Positions 1 through 8,040 are shown, counted from the first letter of the stretch. The stretch is 26,282 nucleotides of DNA from Tepidimicrobium sp. (GCA_012839395.1 DUNJ01000059.1:1-26282); one strand, 5' to 3'. Translations and numbers: made by a program. Notes: generated by a model not told the origin, from the letters alone.

Positions 1-76
1 GCCTAATATATTACTTCCCACTACTAGGGCAGACTAGGGACTTTCACCCATTAGATTGTGCCCATGCTGAGCACAC
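1..76 (-). mobile_element. Group II intron (IIC type), 5' end only, runs off the left edge
   Basis: Read on the minus strand from 76 downwards, the sequence begins GTGTGCTCAGCATGGGCACA and continues with AATCTAATGGGTGAAAGTCCC. The first five bases fit the GUGYG 5' splice-site consensus of group II introns. The whole stretch closely follows, from memory, the domain I start of the Oceanobacillus iheyensis group IIC intron (GUGUGCCCGGCAUGGGUGCA, then a GGGUGAGAGUCCC segment). Class C introns typically insert just downstream of intrinsic terminator hairpins, and this one starts three bases past the yqeY terminator stem. The rest of domain I, the reverse transcriptase/maturase gene and domains V-VI would lie outside the window. 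Whether the intron is intact cannot be judged. Confidence 0.82.
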
Positions 77-79
77 ATA

Positions 80-115
80 CAATAAAAACCTGGATTTAAG
101 CCCAGGTTTTTATTG
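80..115 (-). terminator. Intrinsic terminator of rpsU-yqeY; intron target
   Basis: A perfect 14-bp stem (80-93 with 102-115) encloses an 8-base loop. On the minus strand it reads CCTGG, loop, CCAGG followed by TTTTTATTG. The yqeY stop codon TAA lies inside the 5' arm. The group II intron begins three bases beyond the stem. Confidence 0.88.
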
Positions 116-553
116 TAACTTCTGTCTTACTATTTTATTAACCGTTTTACCATCTGCTTTGCCCTTAACCTTTGGCATTATGGATTGCATCACAGCACCC
201 ATATCCTTCATGGATTTAGCATTCACTTCTTCTATTGTCTCCTGCACCAATTCCTCTATCTCTTCCTCCGTAAGTTGCTCTGGTAGATAGCCAAGCAATA
301 TCTCCACTTCCTTTTTGGTAGTATCTACCAAATCTTGCCTATCCCCTTTTTCGAATTCCTCTATTGCATTATTTCGTTCCTTAACCTGCTTGGAAATTAT
401 ATCCAAAATATCTTCTTCATCCAGTTCCTTTCTCTCATCTACTTCTCTCTGTTTAATAGCTGCCCTCACCATGGTGATGGTATTTTTCTTAACGGTATCT
501 TTATTCCTCATGGAATCCTTTAAATCCTCCATAAGCTTATCCTTAAGGGACAT
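110..553 (-). CDS. yqeY: GatB/YqeY domain-containing protein
   Basis: The 147-residue product matches the YqeY family in length and pattern. It starts MSLKDKLMEDLKDSMRNKD, has the family's charged helical first half, and ends with the conserved KVKGKADGKTVNKIVRQKL segment that resembles the tail domain of GatB, the amidotransferase subunit that binds tRNA. The exact biochemical role of free-standing YqeY is unsettled; a tRNA-linked function is inferred from the GatB relation. An AGAAGGTGA ribosome site precedes the ATG. It lies 28 bases after rpsU, the usual rpsU-yqeY pairing in Firmicutes, and is the last gene before the terminator. Confidence 0.92.
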   Translation of the reverse strand: MSLKDKLMEDLKDSMRNKDTVKKNTITMVRAAIKQREVDERKELDEEDILDIISKQVKERNNAIEEFEKGDRQDLVDTTKKEVEILLGYLPEQLTEEEIEELVQETIEEVNAKSMKDMGAVMQSIMPKVKGKADGKTVNKIVRQKLQ

Positions 554-581
554 AAATTCACCTTCTTATCTATACTTAATA

Positions 582-764
582 TTATCTATGTCTTGCTCTC
601 TTTCTCCTAGCTGCCTCCGATTTCTTCTTACGCCTTACGCTAGGCTTTTCATAATGCTTCCTCTTTCTAGCCTCGGAAAGAACGCCTGAACGAGCACACT
701 GCCTTCTAAACCTTCTCAATGCATTATCTAGAGACTCGTTTTCTCCAATCTTGATCTCCGGCAT
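582..764 (-). CDS. rpsU: 30S ribosomal protein S21
   Basis: The 60-residue protein MPEIKIGENESLDNALRRFR, followed by a strongly basic tail (RRKKKSEAARRKRARHR), is typical S21, a small-subunit protein near the anti-Shine-Dalgarno end of 16S rRNA. A longer frame could begin at an ATG at 788, but the second ATG at 764 has a GGGGAGGG ribosome site nine bases upstream and gives the normal family length, so I use it. It has its own promoter just after the HIT gene and is cotranscribed with yqeY. Confidence 0.95.
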   Translation of the reverse strand: MPEIKIGENESLDNALRRFRRQCARSGVLSEARKRKHYEKPSVRRKKKSEAARRKRARHR

Positions 765-838
765 CGACTTTTCCCTCCCCTCTTCCACTGCAAGAGCATG
801 CCAACCGATGTCTCATGGGTAAAATGTAATACCCTGTA

Positions 839-867
839 ATTATACATTAGTTTAAATCTTTCTGCAA
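839..867 (-). promoter_or_regulatory. Sigma-A type promoter of rpsU-yqeY
   Basis: On the minus strand TTGCAG (862-867) and a perfect TATAAT (839-844) are separated by 17 bases. The element begins right after the HIT stop codon, so rpsU-yqeY can be expressed apart from the upstream operon. The leader of about 65 bases holds a small hairpin (CTCTT at 780-784 with AAGAG at 792-796) directly next to the S21 ribosome site. Confidence 0.75.
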
Positions 868-874
868 CCGCCCA

Positions 875-1219
875 TTAGCCCGGTGGCCACGATAATTGAC
901 GTCCACCTAGTATGTGGAAGTGTATATGGGAGACGGTCTGTCCTCCATGTTTGCCACAGTTGTTAACCACCCGATAGCCATCCTCATCAAGTCCCAATTC
1001 CTTGGCCAAATCCCTTATAACTGCAAATATATGTCCAATTACATGACAATTATCCTTATCTATATCCCTTGCAGACTCTATATGCTCCTTGGGTATTACT
1101 AGTATATGAATAGGTGCCTGGGGATTGACATCTTTAAAGGCTATTACGCTATCATCTTCATATAGGATTTCAGACGGTATCTCCTTGTCTATTATCTTAC
1201 AAAATAGGCAATCACCCAC
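875..1219 (-). CDS. HIT family protein (HinT-like nucleotide hydrolase)
   Basis: The 114-residue protein has the histidine triad HIHFHIL followed by the family ending GGRQLSWPPG, plus an N-terminal CLFCKI zinc-type pair and the IPSEILYEDD segment. Members of the Hint branch hydrolyse nucleoside phosphoramidates or acyl-adenylates; the physiological substrate is not known from sequence. The start is GTG, preceded by AGGGGGTGA. The gene follows mtaB by 47 bases without a terminator, so it is the end of the long heat-shock/ribosome-modification operon. Confidence 0.93.
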   Translation of the reverse strand: MGDCLFCKIIDKEIPSEILYEDDSVIAFKDVNPQAPIHILVIPKEHIESARDIDKDNCHVIGHIFAVIRDLAKELGLDEDGYRVVNNCGKHGGQTVSHIHFHILGGRQLSWPPG

Positions 1220-1266
1220 TTTTTCACCCCCTCTTATCCCTATATATAATCTATTCTACATAGAAA

Positions 1267-2574
1267 CTAAAATTCCTCTATTTTCCCTATTAAAATATTG
1301 TTTTCCTTACCCATTATCTTAACAGGTAATATTTCGCCCGATATATCATGACACCCCTTGGCCTTAACCCGAATATAATTGGTGGTATATCCTTCCATAT
1401 AGCCCTTGTTTCCTCTGCTTTCCTCTTCAAACAATACCTCCACCACCTGGCCAATATATCTATCTATAAAGCTTTGGCTTACCTCTTGGCTTAAGGATAT
1501 AAGTCTCTCGCTTCGCCTATTCTTTACATCTCCATGGATCTGATCCTCAAACTCACTCGCAGGAGTCCCTCTCCTGGGGGAATATTTAAACACATGAACC
1601 CGGGAAAAGCCTATATCCTTCACAAATTGGCAGCTCTCCTCAAACTGCTCCTTCGTCTCCCCGGGAAATCCAACTATTATGTCAGTGGTAATTCCAGCCT
1701 CCGGCATATACCTTCGAATAAGCTCCACTATATTCTTAAACTCCCCAGTAGTATATCGCCTATTCATCCTTTTCAAGACCTTATCGCTTCCACTTTGCAA
1801 CGACAAATGGAAGTGATCACATAGCTTTCCATTCGCCACCGCCCTTTTCATAAACTCCTCATCTACCATCCTAGGCTCCATGGAGCTTAAGCGAATCCTC
1901 TCAATCCCTCGAACTTCCGCAACCCTATCTACCACCGCCAATAGATCCACATCCTTAAGGTCCTTCCCATAGGAGGCCACATGTATTCCGGTAAGCACTA
2001 TCTCCTTAAATCCAGCTTCCGCCAGCCTCTTGGATTCCTCCACAATATCCTCCAATGGCCTACTCCTTATAGGTCCTCTTGCATAGGGTATTATACAATA
2101 GCTACAGTATTGATTACAGCCATCCTGTATCTTCATATAGGCTCTAGTTTGAGACTCAATATCGGTTATGCTCAACCTTTCAAAATCCCTGCGCCCCTTC
2201 AAACTCTCAACTATATTTATCCTACGCCTATCCTCCATAACCTCCTCGCAAAGGTCCACTATCCTATTCCTAGCGGTAGTACCTATTATTACATCCACTC
2301 CCTCTATAGACTCCACCTCTTGAGTCGCCACCTGGGAATAGCAACCCACCACCGCCACTATTGCCTCTTCGTTGATCCTCTTGGCCCTCCTTATAAATTG
2401 CCTGGATTTCCTATCGCTTAAATTGGTTACCGTACAGGTATTTATAACGTATATATCAGCTTCCTCATCTGGATCCACCGTCCTATACCCTCTTTTATGG
2501 AATAGCTCCTCCATAGCCTCCGTCTCATATTGATTCACCTTACATCCTAGTGTATAGAATGCTACCCTATCCAT
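1267..2574 (-). CDS. mtaB: tRNA threonylcarbamoyladenosine (t6A37) methylthiotransferase MtaB
   Basis: This is a radical SAM methylthiotransferase converting t6A37 to ms2t6A37 in tRNAs that read ANN codons. The N-terminal UPF0004 domain supplies three cluster cysteines (C12, C48, C79, counted from the first of two ATGs). The radical SAM motif CNQYCSYC holds C154, C158 and C161, and a C-terminal TRAM-like region binds tRNA. The LGCKVNQYE opening separates MtaB from MiaB and RimO. Two tandem ATG codons (2577 and 2574) overlap the rsmE stop; I favour the second because its spacing from GGGAG is better. The overlap implies translational coupling with rsmE. Confidence 0.94.
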   Translation of the reverse strand: MDRVAFYTLGCKVNQYETEAMEELFHKRGYRTVDPDEEADIYVINTCTVTNLSDRKSRQFIRRAKRINEEAIVAVVGCYSQVATQEVESIEGVDVIIGTTARNRIVDLCEEVMEDRRRINIVESLKGRRDFERLSITDIESQTRAYMKIQDGCNQYCSYCIIPYARGPIRSRPLEDIVEESKRLAEAGFKEIVLTGIHVASYGKDLKDVDLLAVVDRVAEVRGIERIRLSSMEPRMVDEEFMKRAVANGKLCDHFHLSLQSGSDKVLKRMNRRYTTGEFKNIVELIRRYMPEAGITTDIIVGFPGETKEQFEESCQFVKDIGFSRVHVFKYSPRRGTPASEFEDQIHGDVKNRRSERLISLSQEVSQSFIDRYIGQVVEVLFEEESRGNKGYMEGYTTNYIRVKAKGCHDISGEILPVKIMGKENNILIGKIEEF

Positions 2575-3317
2575 CATCTCACTCCCAAATCTCCAAGTTC
2601 ATATAAAATTATAGAACCTACCACAAGTCCTGCAGTTTCGGTCCTCAAAATCCTAGGTCCTAATGTAACGCTCTTTCCTCCAATACCTTTAAGCCTTTCA
2701 ACCTCTTCCCCTTCAAAACCGCCCTCCGGTCCAATTACCACATGAACCCTACCAGGGCCTATTGACCTAATAGCCCCCTTAATCCCATAGGTTTCCTCCT
2801 CTTCATAGGGAACAATTATATTTGCTTCGCCTTCAAGCATATTCACCATATCTTGAAACCCAATTATATCATGCACCCTAGGCAGCCTATCCCGCTTGCT
2901 CTGCTTCGCCGCCTCCTCCACTATGGATTGCCACCTTTCTACCTTCCTCTGCTCCCTACTTCTATCCTTCATCCTCACAACGGTCCTATGGGTTATTATG
3001 GGATATATATGGGTAAAGCCTATCTCCGTTGCCTTTTGCATAACCATATCCATCCTATTTCCCTTGGCAATCCCCTGGTACAAAATCATATCTATGGGCG
3101 GTTCATTTCTGCCTCTAAAACTATCCAAAATATTGAGGGGTATTCTATTTCCGTCAAACTCCATTATCTCGCAGATATGAACTATATTATCGGCCACAAC
3201 CTCTACACTATCCCCGGGTCGAAGTCTTAGCACATTCCTTATATGCCTTACATCCTGTCCCACTATATCTATTCTATTGCCCTCTATCTGCTTCCTATCT
3301 ACAAAGAACCTATCCAT
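2574..3317 (-). CDS. rsmE: 16S rRNA (uracil(1498)-N(3))-methyltransferase
   Basis: The 247-residue protein is a SPOUT-class methyltransferase. It has an N-terminal PUA-like part (MDRFFVDRKQIEG, then HIRNVLRLRPGD) and a C-terminal trefoil-knot domain with the SAM-binding signatures IGPEGGF and LGPRILRTETA. The mid segment KATEIGFTHIYPIITHRT is also typical. It methylates U1498 of 16S rRNA in the assembled small subunit. It lies 10 bases after prmA and its stop overlaps the mtaB start, in the same order as the B. subtilis dnaK operon (yqeT-yqeU-yqeV). Confidence 0.95.
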   Translation of the reverse strand: MDRFFVDRKQIEGNRIDIVGQDVRHIRNVLRLRPGDSVEVVADNIVHICEIMEFDGNRIPLNILDSFRGRNEPPIDMILYQGIAKGNRMDMVMQKATEIGFTHIYPIITHRTVVRMKDRSREQRKVERWQSIVEEAAKQSKRDRLPRVHDIIGFQDMVNMLEGEANIIVPYEEEETYGIKGAIRSIGPGRVHVVIGPEGGFEGEEVERLKGIGGKSVTLGPRILRTETAGLVVGSIILYELGDLGVR

Positions 3318-3327
3318 CCTATCAACC

Positions 3328-4272
3328 CTATTCCATCCTGGATACTATACAGGCCCAATCCTTTATCTTCTTAGCCTCCAATATCTTAAAACCATTCTCC
3401 TTAAGCTTCTCCTCAACCCAAGCCACCTTGTCATTAACTATTCCAGAGGCTATAAAAACCCCATCAGAAACCAAAGATTTTTTTACCGTACCATCCTCCA
3501 CCATGCCCACTATTACCCCATCTATTATATTAGATACTATTATATCAGCTTCTCCATCCAACACATCCAACAGGTTTCCCTTCTTCACGTCAACTAGGTT
3601 TTCCACTCCATTTAAGCTTATATTCTCCCTGGAAACCCTTATGCAGGTATTGTCCAAATCTACCCCCACCACCTTTTTAGCCCCCAACTTAGCCGCCACT
3701 ATGCTCAATATTCCGCTACCACAGCCTATATCATACACCAATTGCCCCGGATTCACATAGCTCTCCAACGCCTCTATACACATTATGGTGGTCTCATGAG
3801 TTCCCGTACCAAAGGCCATTCCTGGATCAAGTTCAATCACTATATCCCCATCCCCTCCCTGATACTCTTCCCAGGTAGGTTTTATAACTATATTATTACC
3901 AATCTTGGAGGGCTTGTAGTATTTTTTCCAGGATTCTGCCCAATCCCTTTCATGTACCTCCGTAGTAGTCACCTTTCCCAAGACCTTTCCTATTCCTGGA
4001 TAGGGATTTCTCTCTATCCCATCCCTTATAAGCTCTATCTTGTCCATTATGTTGTCGTCCTCGGGAAAATATCCTTTTATTATAATGCCCTCATAATCTT
4101 GATTTATAAGACAGGGATCTATAAAATCCCAATCCTCCTCCGACTGTTGAAAAGCCAATATATCGTTGGGGTCCTCTATAGCCAGGCCCTTCACCCCTAC
4201 ATCATACATAAAGTTAACCACCATCTCCTCCAACTCGGTAGTGGTTTCGATTTGAACCTCAATCCATTTCAT
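3328..4272 (-). CDS. prmA: Ribosomal protein L11 methyltransferase
   Basis: The protein has the PrmA layout: an N-terminal L11-recognition domain (MKWIEVQIETTTELEEMVVN), then a Rossmann methyltransferase domain with motif DIGCGSGILSIVAAKLGA and the acidic GVDLD after the second strand. The PGMAFGTGTHETT segment before motif I is diagnostic. It trimethylates L11. A GTG at 4293 would add seven residues, but the ATG at 4272 follows AAAGGATGTGAAGG and gives the usual length of about 314 residues. It lies downstream of a terminator-like hairpin after dnaJ, so expression depends on read-through or a weak local promoter; a TATAAT at 4302-4307 has no good -35. Confidence 0.94.
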   Translation of the reverse strand: MKWIEVQIETTTELEEMVVNFMYDVGVKGLAIEDPNDILAFQQSEEDWDFIDPCLINQDYEGIIIKGYFPEDDNIMDKIELIRDGIERNPYPGIGKVLGKVTTTEVHERDWAESWKKYYKPSKIGNNIVIKPTWEEYQGGDGDIVIELDPGMAFGTGTHETTIMCIEALESYVNPGQLVYDIGCGSGILSIVAAKLGAKKVVGVDLDNTCIRVSRENISLNGVENLVDVKKGNLLDVLDGEADIIVSNIIDGVIVGMVEDGTVKKSLVSDGVFIASGIVNDKVAWVEEKLKENGFKILEAKKIKDWACIVSRME

Positions 4273-4310
4273 AACCTTCACATCCTTTAGCACCCATAAA
4301 TATTATATAA

Positions 4311-4343
4311 AAAGCAATCACTCCCTACCCGAGTGATTGCTTT
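4311..4343 (-). terminator. Terminator-like hairpin between dnaJ and prmA
   Basis: A perfect 13-bp stem (4311-4323 with 4331-4343) closes a 7-base loop and is followed on the minus strand by TTTTTATAT. The dnaJ stop codon sits in the 5' arm. As prmA, rsmE and mtaB follow in the same direction, it probably acts as a partial terminator. Confidence 0.85.
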
Positions 4344-5469
4344 AGTTCCCAAAGACATCCTTCATCTTTCCAAAGAAGCCCTTCTTCCCCTCCTTGGGTA
4401 TCTCCCCGCCTTCCTTGGCGAAGTGGATCAATAGCTCCTTCTGCTTATCTGTAAGATTTCTCGGAACCTCCACCTCCACATCGAAGTACAGGTCTCCCTT
4501 TCCAACTCCCCGCACGTTGGGAACTCCCTTATTCTTCAACCTAAACCTAGTTCCCGTCTGGGTACCTTCTGGAATATCATAGGTAATGGTTCCCTCCAGG
4601 GTAGGTATCTCTATTTCGCCTCCAAGGGCTGCAACCACAAAAGATATGGGAACTTTAAAGTATATATCGTTCCCCTTTCTCGTAAATATCTCATGCTCCT
4701 CCACGGAAACGTATATAAATAGATCCCCCGCTGGGCCGCCTCTTTCCCCAGGTTCTCCTTCTCCTCGTATGGATATTATAGAGCCGGTATCTACCCCGGC
4801 TGGAACCTTAACCTTTATCTTCTTATTCTTTATTACCTTTCCAGTTCCAGAACAGGTGCTACACCTCTCCTTAATAATCTCCCCTTCACCATGGCATTGG
4901 TCACAGGTGGCCACCCTAACCATCTGCCCAAAAGGACTCTGCTGAGCATACCTTACCTCACCGGTCCCATTGCACTTACTACATGTCTCCTTACCAGTTC
5001 CCGGCTTGGCGCCACTGCCACCACAAGTTCCACAGGCTTCAGCTTTTCTGATCTGTATCTCCTTTTCCACTCCAAATACGGCTTCCTCAAACTTTAAACT
5101 TAAATCATACCTTAAATCAGAACCTCTGGTAGGTCCTCTCCTTCTAGCCCTTCTCGAGCTTTGCCCACCAAAGCCGCCTCCAAACATATCAAATATATCA
5201 TCAAATATATCCTCGAATCCACCAAATCCTTGGCCAAACCCTTCCTGGCCATTAACTCCAGCATGACCAAAGGTATCATACCTCTGCCGCTTCTCAGGAT
5301 CTCCCAATACCTCATAGGCTTCATTTATCTCCTTAAACTTCTTCTCCGCCTCCTCATCCCCTGGATTTAAATCGGGATGATACTTCTTGGCCAGTCGCCT
5401 ATAGGCAGAACGGATCTCATCTTCGGTTGCATCCTTGGATACATTTAGTATCTCGTAGTAATCCTTCAA
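4342..5469 (-). CDS. dnaJ: Chaperone protein DnaJ (Hsp40)
   Basis: This 375-residue type I J-protein stimulates the DnaK ATPase. The J domain carries HPD at 31-33. A Gly/Phe-rich stretch follows at about 74-102. The zinc domain has four CxxCxGxG-type repeats with cysteine pairs at 146/149, 163/166, 189/192 and 203/206, then the substrate-binding C-terminal domains. The start is TTG: an in-frame TGA stands nine bases upstream with no other start between, and GGTGA precedes it at normal spacing. Hairpins flank the gene on both sides (5514-5550 and 4311-4343), so its level is probably kept below that of dnaK. Confidence 0.97.
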   Translation of the reverse strand: MKDYYEILNVSKDATEDEIRSAYRRLAKKYHPDLNPGDEEAEKKFKEINEAYEVLGDPEKRQRYDTFGHAGVNGQEGFGQGFGGFEDIFDDIFDMFGGGFGGQSSRRARRRGPTRGSDLRYDLSLKFEEAVFGVEKEIQIRKAEACGTCGGSGAKPGTGKETCSKCNGTGEVRYAQQSPFGQMVRVATCDQCHGEGEIIKERCSTCSGTGKVIKNKKIKVKVPAGVDTGSIISIRGEGEPGERGGPAGDLFIYVSVEEHEIFTRKGNDIYFKVPISFVVAALGGEIEIPTLEGTITYDIPEGTQTGTRFRLKNKGVPNVRGVGKGDLYFDVEVEVPRNLTDKQKELLIHFAKEGGEIPKEGKKGFFGKMKDVFGN

Positions 5470-5513
5470 TAGATTTCACCAACCTTAAAATTATTCCAAT
5501 AATAGTCTATCAA

Positions 5514-5550
5514 AATTCAAAGCTAAATCCAAGGGATTTAGCTTTGAATT
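5514..5550 (-). terminator. Perfect 17-bp hairpin between dnaK and dnaJ
   Basis: Arms 5514-5530 and 5534-5550 are perfectly complementary with only three loop bases. On the minus strand the 3' arm runs into TTTGAATTTTG. It could act as a partial terminator or as a 3' stabiliser of the dnaK transcript. The U tract is interrupted, so attenuation or mRNA protection is more likely than full termination. Confidence 0.7.
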
Positions 5551-5558
5551 ATATGCCA

Positions 5559-7385
5559 TTACTCGTCGTCATCCACCACTTCATAATCCGCATCTACCAC
5601 ATCGTCATCGTCTCCGCCGGCATCCGCTCCTCCCTCAGCACCTTGGCCCTGGGTCTGCTCATACATCTTCTGAGATATTTGGTAGAACTCCTGAGTAAGC
5701 TCTTCAGTCTTAGCCTTTATATCCTCTATATCATCGCCTTCAAGGGCTTTTTTGAGTTCTTCTAGCTTGCCCTCAACCTTAGCCTTTTCATCACCGGAGA
5801 TCTTACCCTCCAACTCCTTCAAGGTCTTCTCAGTTTGATATACCATTGAATCGGCATTGTTTCGTACCTCTATCTCTTCCTTCTTCTTCTTATCCTCTTC
5901 TGCAAATTTTTCCGCTTCCTTAATCTTCTTCTCTATTTCCTCATCGCTTAAGTTGGTAGAAGCCGTTATTGTAATCTTCTGTTCCTTACCGGTGCCTAAG
6001 TCCTTAGCGCTTACGTTTACTATACCATTAGCATCTATATCAAATGTAACCTCTATCTGTGGTACTCCCCTAGGTGCTGGAGGTATTCCTGTAAGCTGGA
6101 AACGTCCCAGTGTAACGTTATCGCTAGCCATCTCCCGCTCCCCTTGGAGTACGTGAATATCCACCGAGGTTTGATTATCCGCTGCAGTGGTGAACACCTG
6201 GCTCTTCTTAGTTGGAATTGTAGTATTTCTTTCAATTAGCCTTGTGGTAACTCCACCTAAGGTCTCTATACCTAGGGATAATGGGGTTACATCCAGTAGC
6301 AATAAATCCTTTACATCCCCACTCAATACCCCACCTTGGATTGCAGCTCCTATGGCCACACACTCATCTGGGTTTATATCCTTTTGCGGTTCCTTGCCTA
6401 TAAGCTTCTTCACCGCCTCCTGTACTGCAGGCACCCTTATGGATCCACCTACCAATATTACCTTATCTATATCACTAGCTGAAAGGCCTGCGTCTTTAAG
6501 TGCTAATCTTATAGGCTCCAAGGTTTTATCTATCAAACCAGAAATCAACTCCTCAAACTTAGCCCTAGATATATCCATATCCAAATGCTGTGGCCCTGCA
6601 GCAGTTGCCGTTATAAATGGAAGGTTTACATTAGTAGATTTCACAGAGGATAGCTCTATCTTGGCCTTTTCCGCAGCCTCCTTCAACCTCTGCAAGGACA
6701 TATTATCCTCTCTTAGATCCACTCCATTTTCCTTCTTAAACTCCTCGGCCATATAATCCATCAACGCTTGGTCGAAATCGTCTCCACCTAAATGATTATT
6801 ACCCCTAGTAGCCAATACCTCAAACACTCCATCCCCTAAATCCAATATGGATACATCAAAGGTACCTCCACCTAGGTCATATACCATTATCTTCTGCTGT
6901 CCTTCATCCTTATCCATTCCATAGGCCAATGCAGCCGCAGTAGGCTCGTTTATTATCCTTCGAACATTTAAACCAGCAATCCTACCTGCATCCTTGGTAG
7001 CCTGCCTTTGGCTATCGGTAAAATATGCTGGAACGGTTATAACCGCATCTTCTACCGTCTCACCTAAGTAGCTTTCCACATCTGCCTTTATCTTCTGCAA
7101 CACCATTGCAGATATCTCCTGAGGTGAATACCCCTTGCCATCTATATCCTTGGTAATATCCTTACCCATTTCCCTCTTAATAGAAGCTATAGTCCTATCT
7201 GGGTTGGTAATAGCCTGCCTCTTTGCAGTTTCTCCTACTAACCTTTCCCCTTCTTTAGTAAACGCCACTATGGATGGGGTAGTTCTATTTCCCTCGGCAT
7301 TTGGAATTATAACGGGTTCTCCACCCTCCATAACCGCTACACACGAATTAGTAGTTCCTAAATCGATACCAATTACTTTTCCCAT
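5559..7385 (-). CDS. dnaK: Chaperone protein DnaK (Hsp70)
   Basis: This is a full-length 608-residue Hsp70. The N-terminal ATPase domain has IGIDLGTTNSCVAV, the phosphate loop DLGGGTFDVS (170-179) and the adenosine-site motif at 313-319. The substrate-binding domain follows the linker DVKDLLLLDVTPLSLGIET, and the tail is acidic (VVDADYEVVDDDE). It refolds client proteins with DnaJ and GrpE. In the adenosine motif the usual GGSTR reads GGSIR: Ile316 (codon ATA) replaces a Thr conserved from E. coli (GGQTR) to human Hsp70 (GGSTR). A GGAGG site precedes the ATG; spacing to grpE is 22 bases. Confidence 0.98.
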   Translation of the reverse strand: MGKVIGIDLGTTNSCVAVMEGGEPVIIPNAEGNRTTPSIVAFTKEGERLVGETAKRQAITNPDRTIASIKREMGKDITKDIDGKGYSPQEISAMVLQKIKADVESYLGETVEDAVITVPAYFTDSQRQATKDAGRIAGLNVRRIINEPTAAALAYGMDKDEGQQKIMVYDLGGGTFDVSILDLGDGVFEVLATRGNNHLGGDDFDQALMDYMAEEFKKENGVDLREDNMSLQRLKEAAEKAKIELSSVKSTNVNLPFITATAAGPQHLDMDISRAKFEELISGLIDKTLEPIRLALKDAGLSASDIDKVILVGGSIRVPAVQEAVKKLIGKEPQKDINPDECVAIGAAIQGGVLSGDVKDLLLLDVTPLSLGIETLGGVTTRLIERNTTIPTKKSQVFTTAADNQTSVDIHVLQGEREMASDNVTLGRFQLTGIPPAPRGVPQIEVTFDIDANGIVNVSAKDLGTGKEQKITITASTNLSDEEIEKKIKEAEKFAEEDKKKKEEIEVRNNADSMVYQTEKTLKELEGKISGDEKAKVEGKLEELKKALEGDDIEDIKAKTEELTQEFYQISQKMYEQTQGQGAEGGADAGGDDDDVVDADYEVVDDDE

Positions 7386-7407
7386 ACACGAATTCCTCCT
7401 TAAAATA

Positions 7408-7983
7408 TTATTTAGCTACCTTAACCATACTAGGTCTGATAACTTTATCCTTTAGTAGATATCCTTTTTGTACAGCCTCCAACACGGTCCCCTCCTCTTC
7501 CTCCGATTCCTCGGTAAAGACCGCATGGTGGAGATTGGGATCGAAGGGCTTACCTACACACTCTATCTCCTGAAGGCCATTATTGGAAAGAACCTCCAAT
7601 AACTGTTCATATATCATATTTACGCCCTCATAAAATCCGCCCTTCTCCTCTGCGCTATCCATAGCCCTTTCAAAATTATCCAATATGGGCAACAAATCAC
7701 TCATAAGCCCTTCTAGCGCATAAGCTATAGTGCTTTCCTTCTCCTTTTCAATCCTTCGCTTGTAATTGGCAAAATCTGCCCTAAGCCGCAATAGGCTATC
7801 GGTCAGATCCTTTATCTCTTCTTCCTTTTTCGCCAGTTCTTCTTCCTTTTCTGCTAACTCATCCTCCAGTCGAGAGAGAAGCTCTTCTTCATTCAACTCC
7901 TCATCCTCAACAGATTCTTCTTCCTCAACAAGTTCCTCATCTTCAATCGTTTCTTCCCCTTCAACTTTTTCCCTATCCTCCAC
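7408..7983 (-). CDS. grpE: Nucleotide exchange factor GrpE
   Basis: The 191-residue protein is the ADP/ATP exchange factor of DnaK. An acidic, low-complexity N terminus (about 1-55, rich in Glu) leads into the long dimerising coiled coil. The family core follows: LRADFANYKRRIEKEKE, LPILDNFERAM, then the beta domain with GLQEIECVGKPFDPNLHHAV and the ending LLKDKVIRPSMVKVAK. The start is GTG with GAGGTGA upstream. It lies between hrcA and dnaK in the standard order. Confidence 0.97.
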   Translation of the reverse strand: MEDREKVEGEETIEDEELVEEEESVEDEELNEEELLSRLEDELAEKEEELAKKEEEIKDLTDSLLRLRADFANYKRRIEKEKESTIAYALEGLMSDLLPILDNFERAMDSAEEKGGFYEGVNMIYEQLLEVLSNNGLQEIECVGKPFDPNLHHAVFTEESEEEEGTVLEAVQKGYLLKDKVIRPSMVKVAK

Positions 7984-8015
7984 TTGATCACCTCATTAAA
8001 CTTATACTTTCCAAA

Positions 8016-8032
8016 TGGGGATGCCATCCCCA
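8016..8032 (-). other. Small hairpin in the hrcA-grpE gap
   Basis: TGGGGATG and CATCCCCA flank one central base, giving a 7-bp stem with a 3-base loop in RNA. No U tract follows on the minus strand, so it is not a normal terminator. In B. subtilis the dnaK operon mRNA is processed after hrcA, and this hairpin is placed where such processing or stabilisation could happen. Confidence 0.5.
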
Positions 8033-8040
8033 CATATACC

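Noticed and set aside
315..689. Plus-strand open frames across yqeY-rpsU, dnaK, grpE and other minus-strand genes.
   Set aside because: They are antisense shadows of clearly conserved genes, rich in Ser/Leu/Tyr, without ribosome sites or family resemblance.
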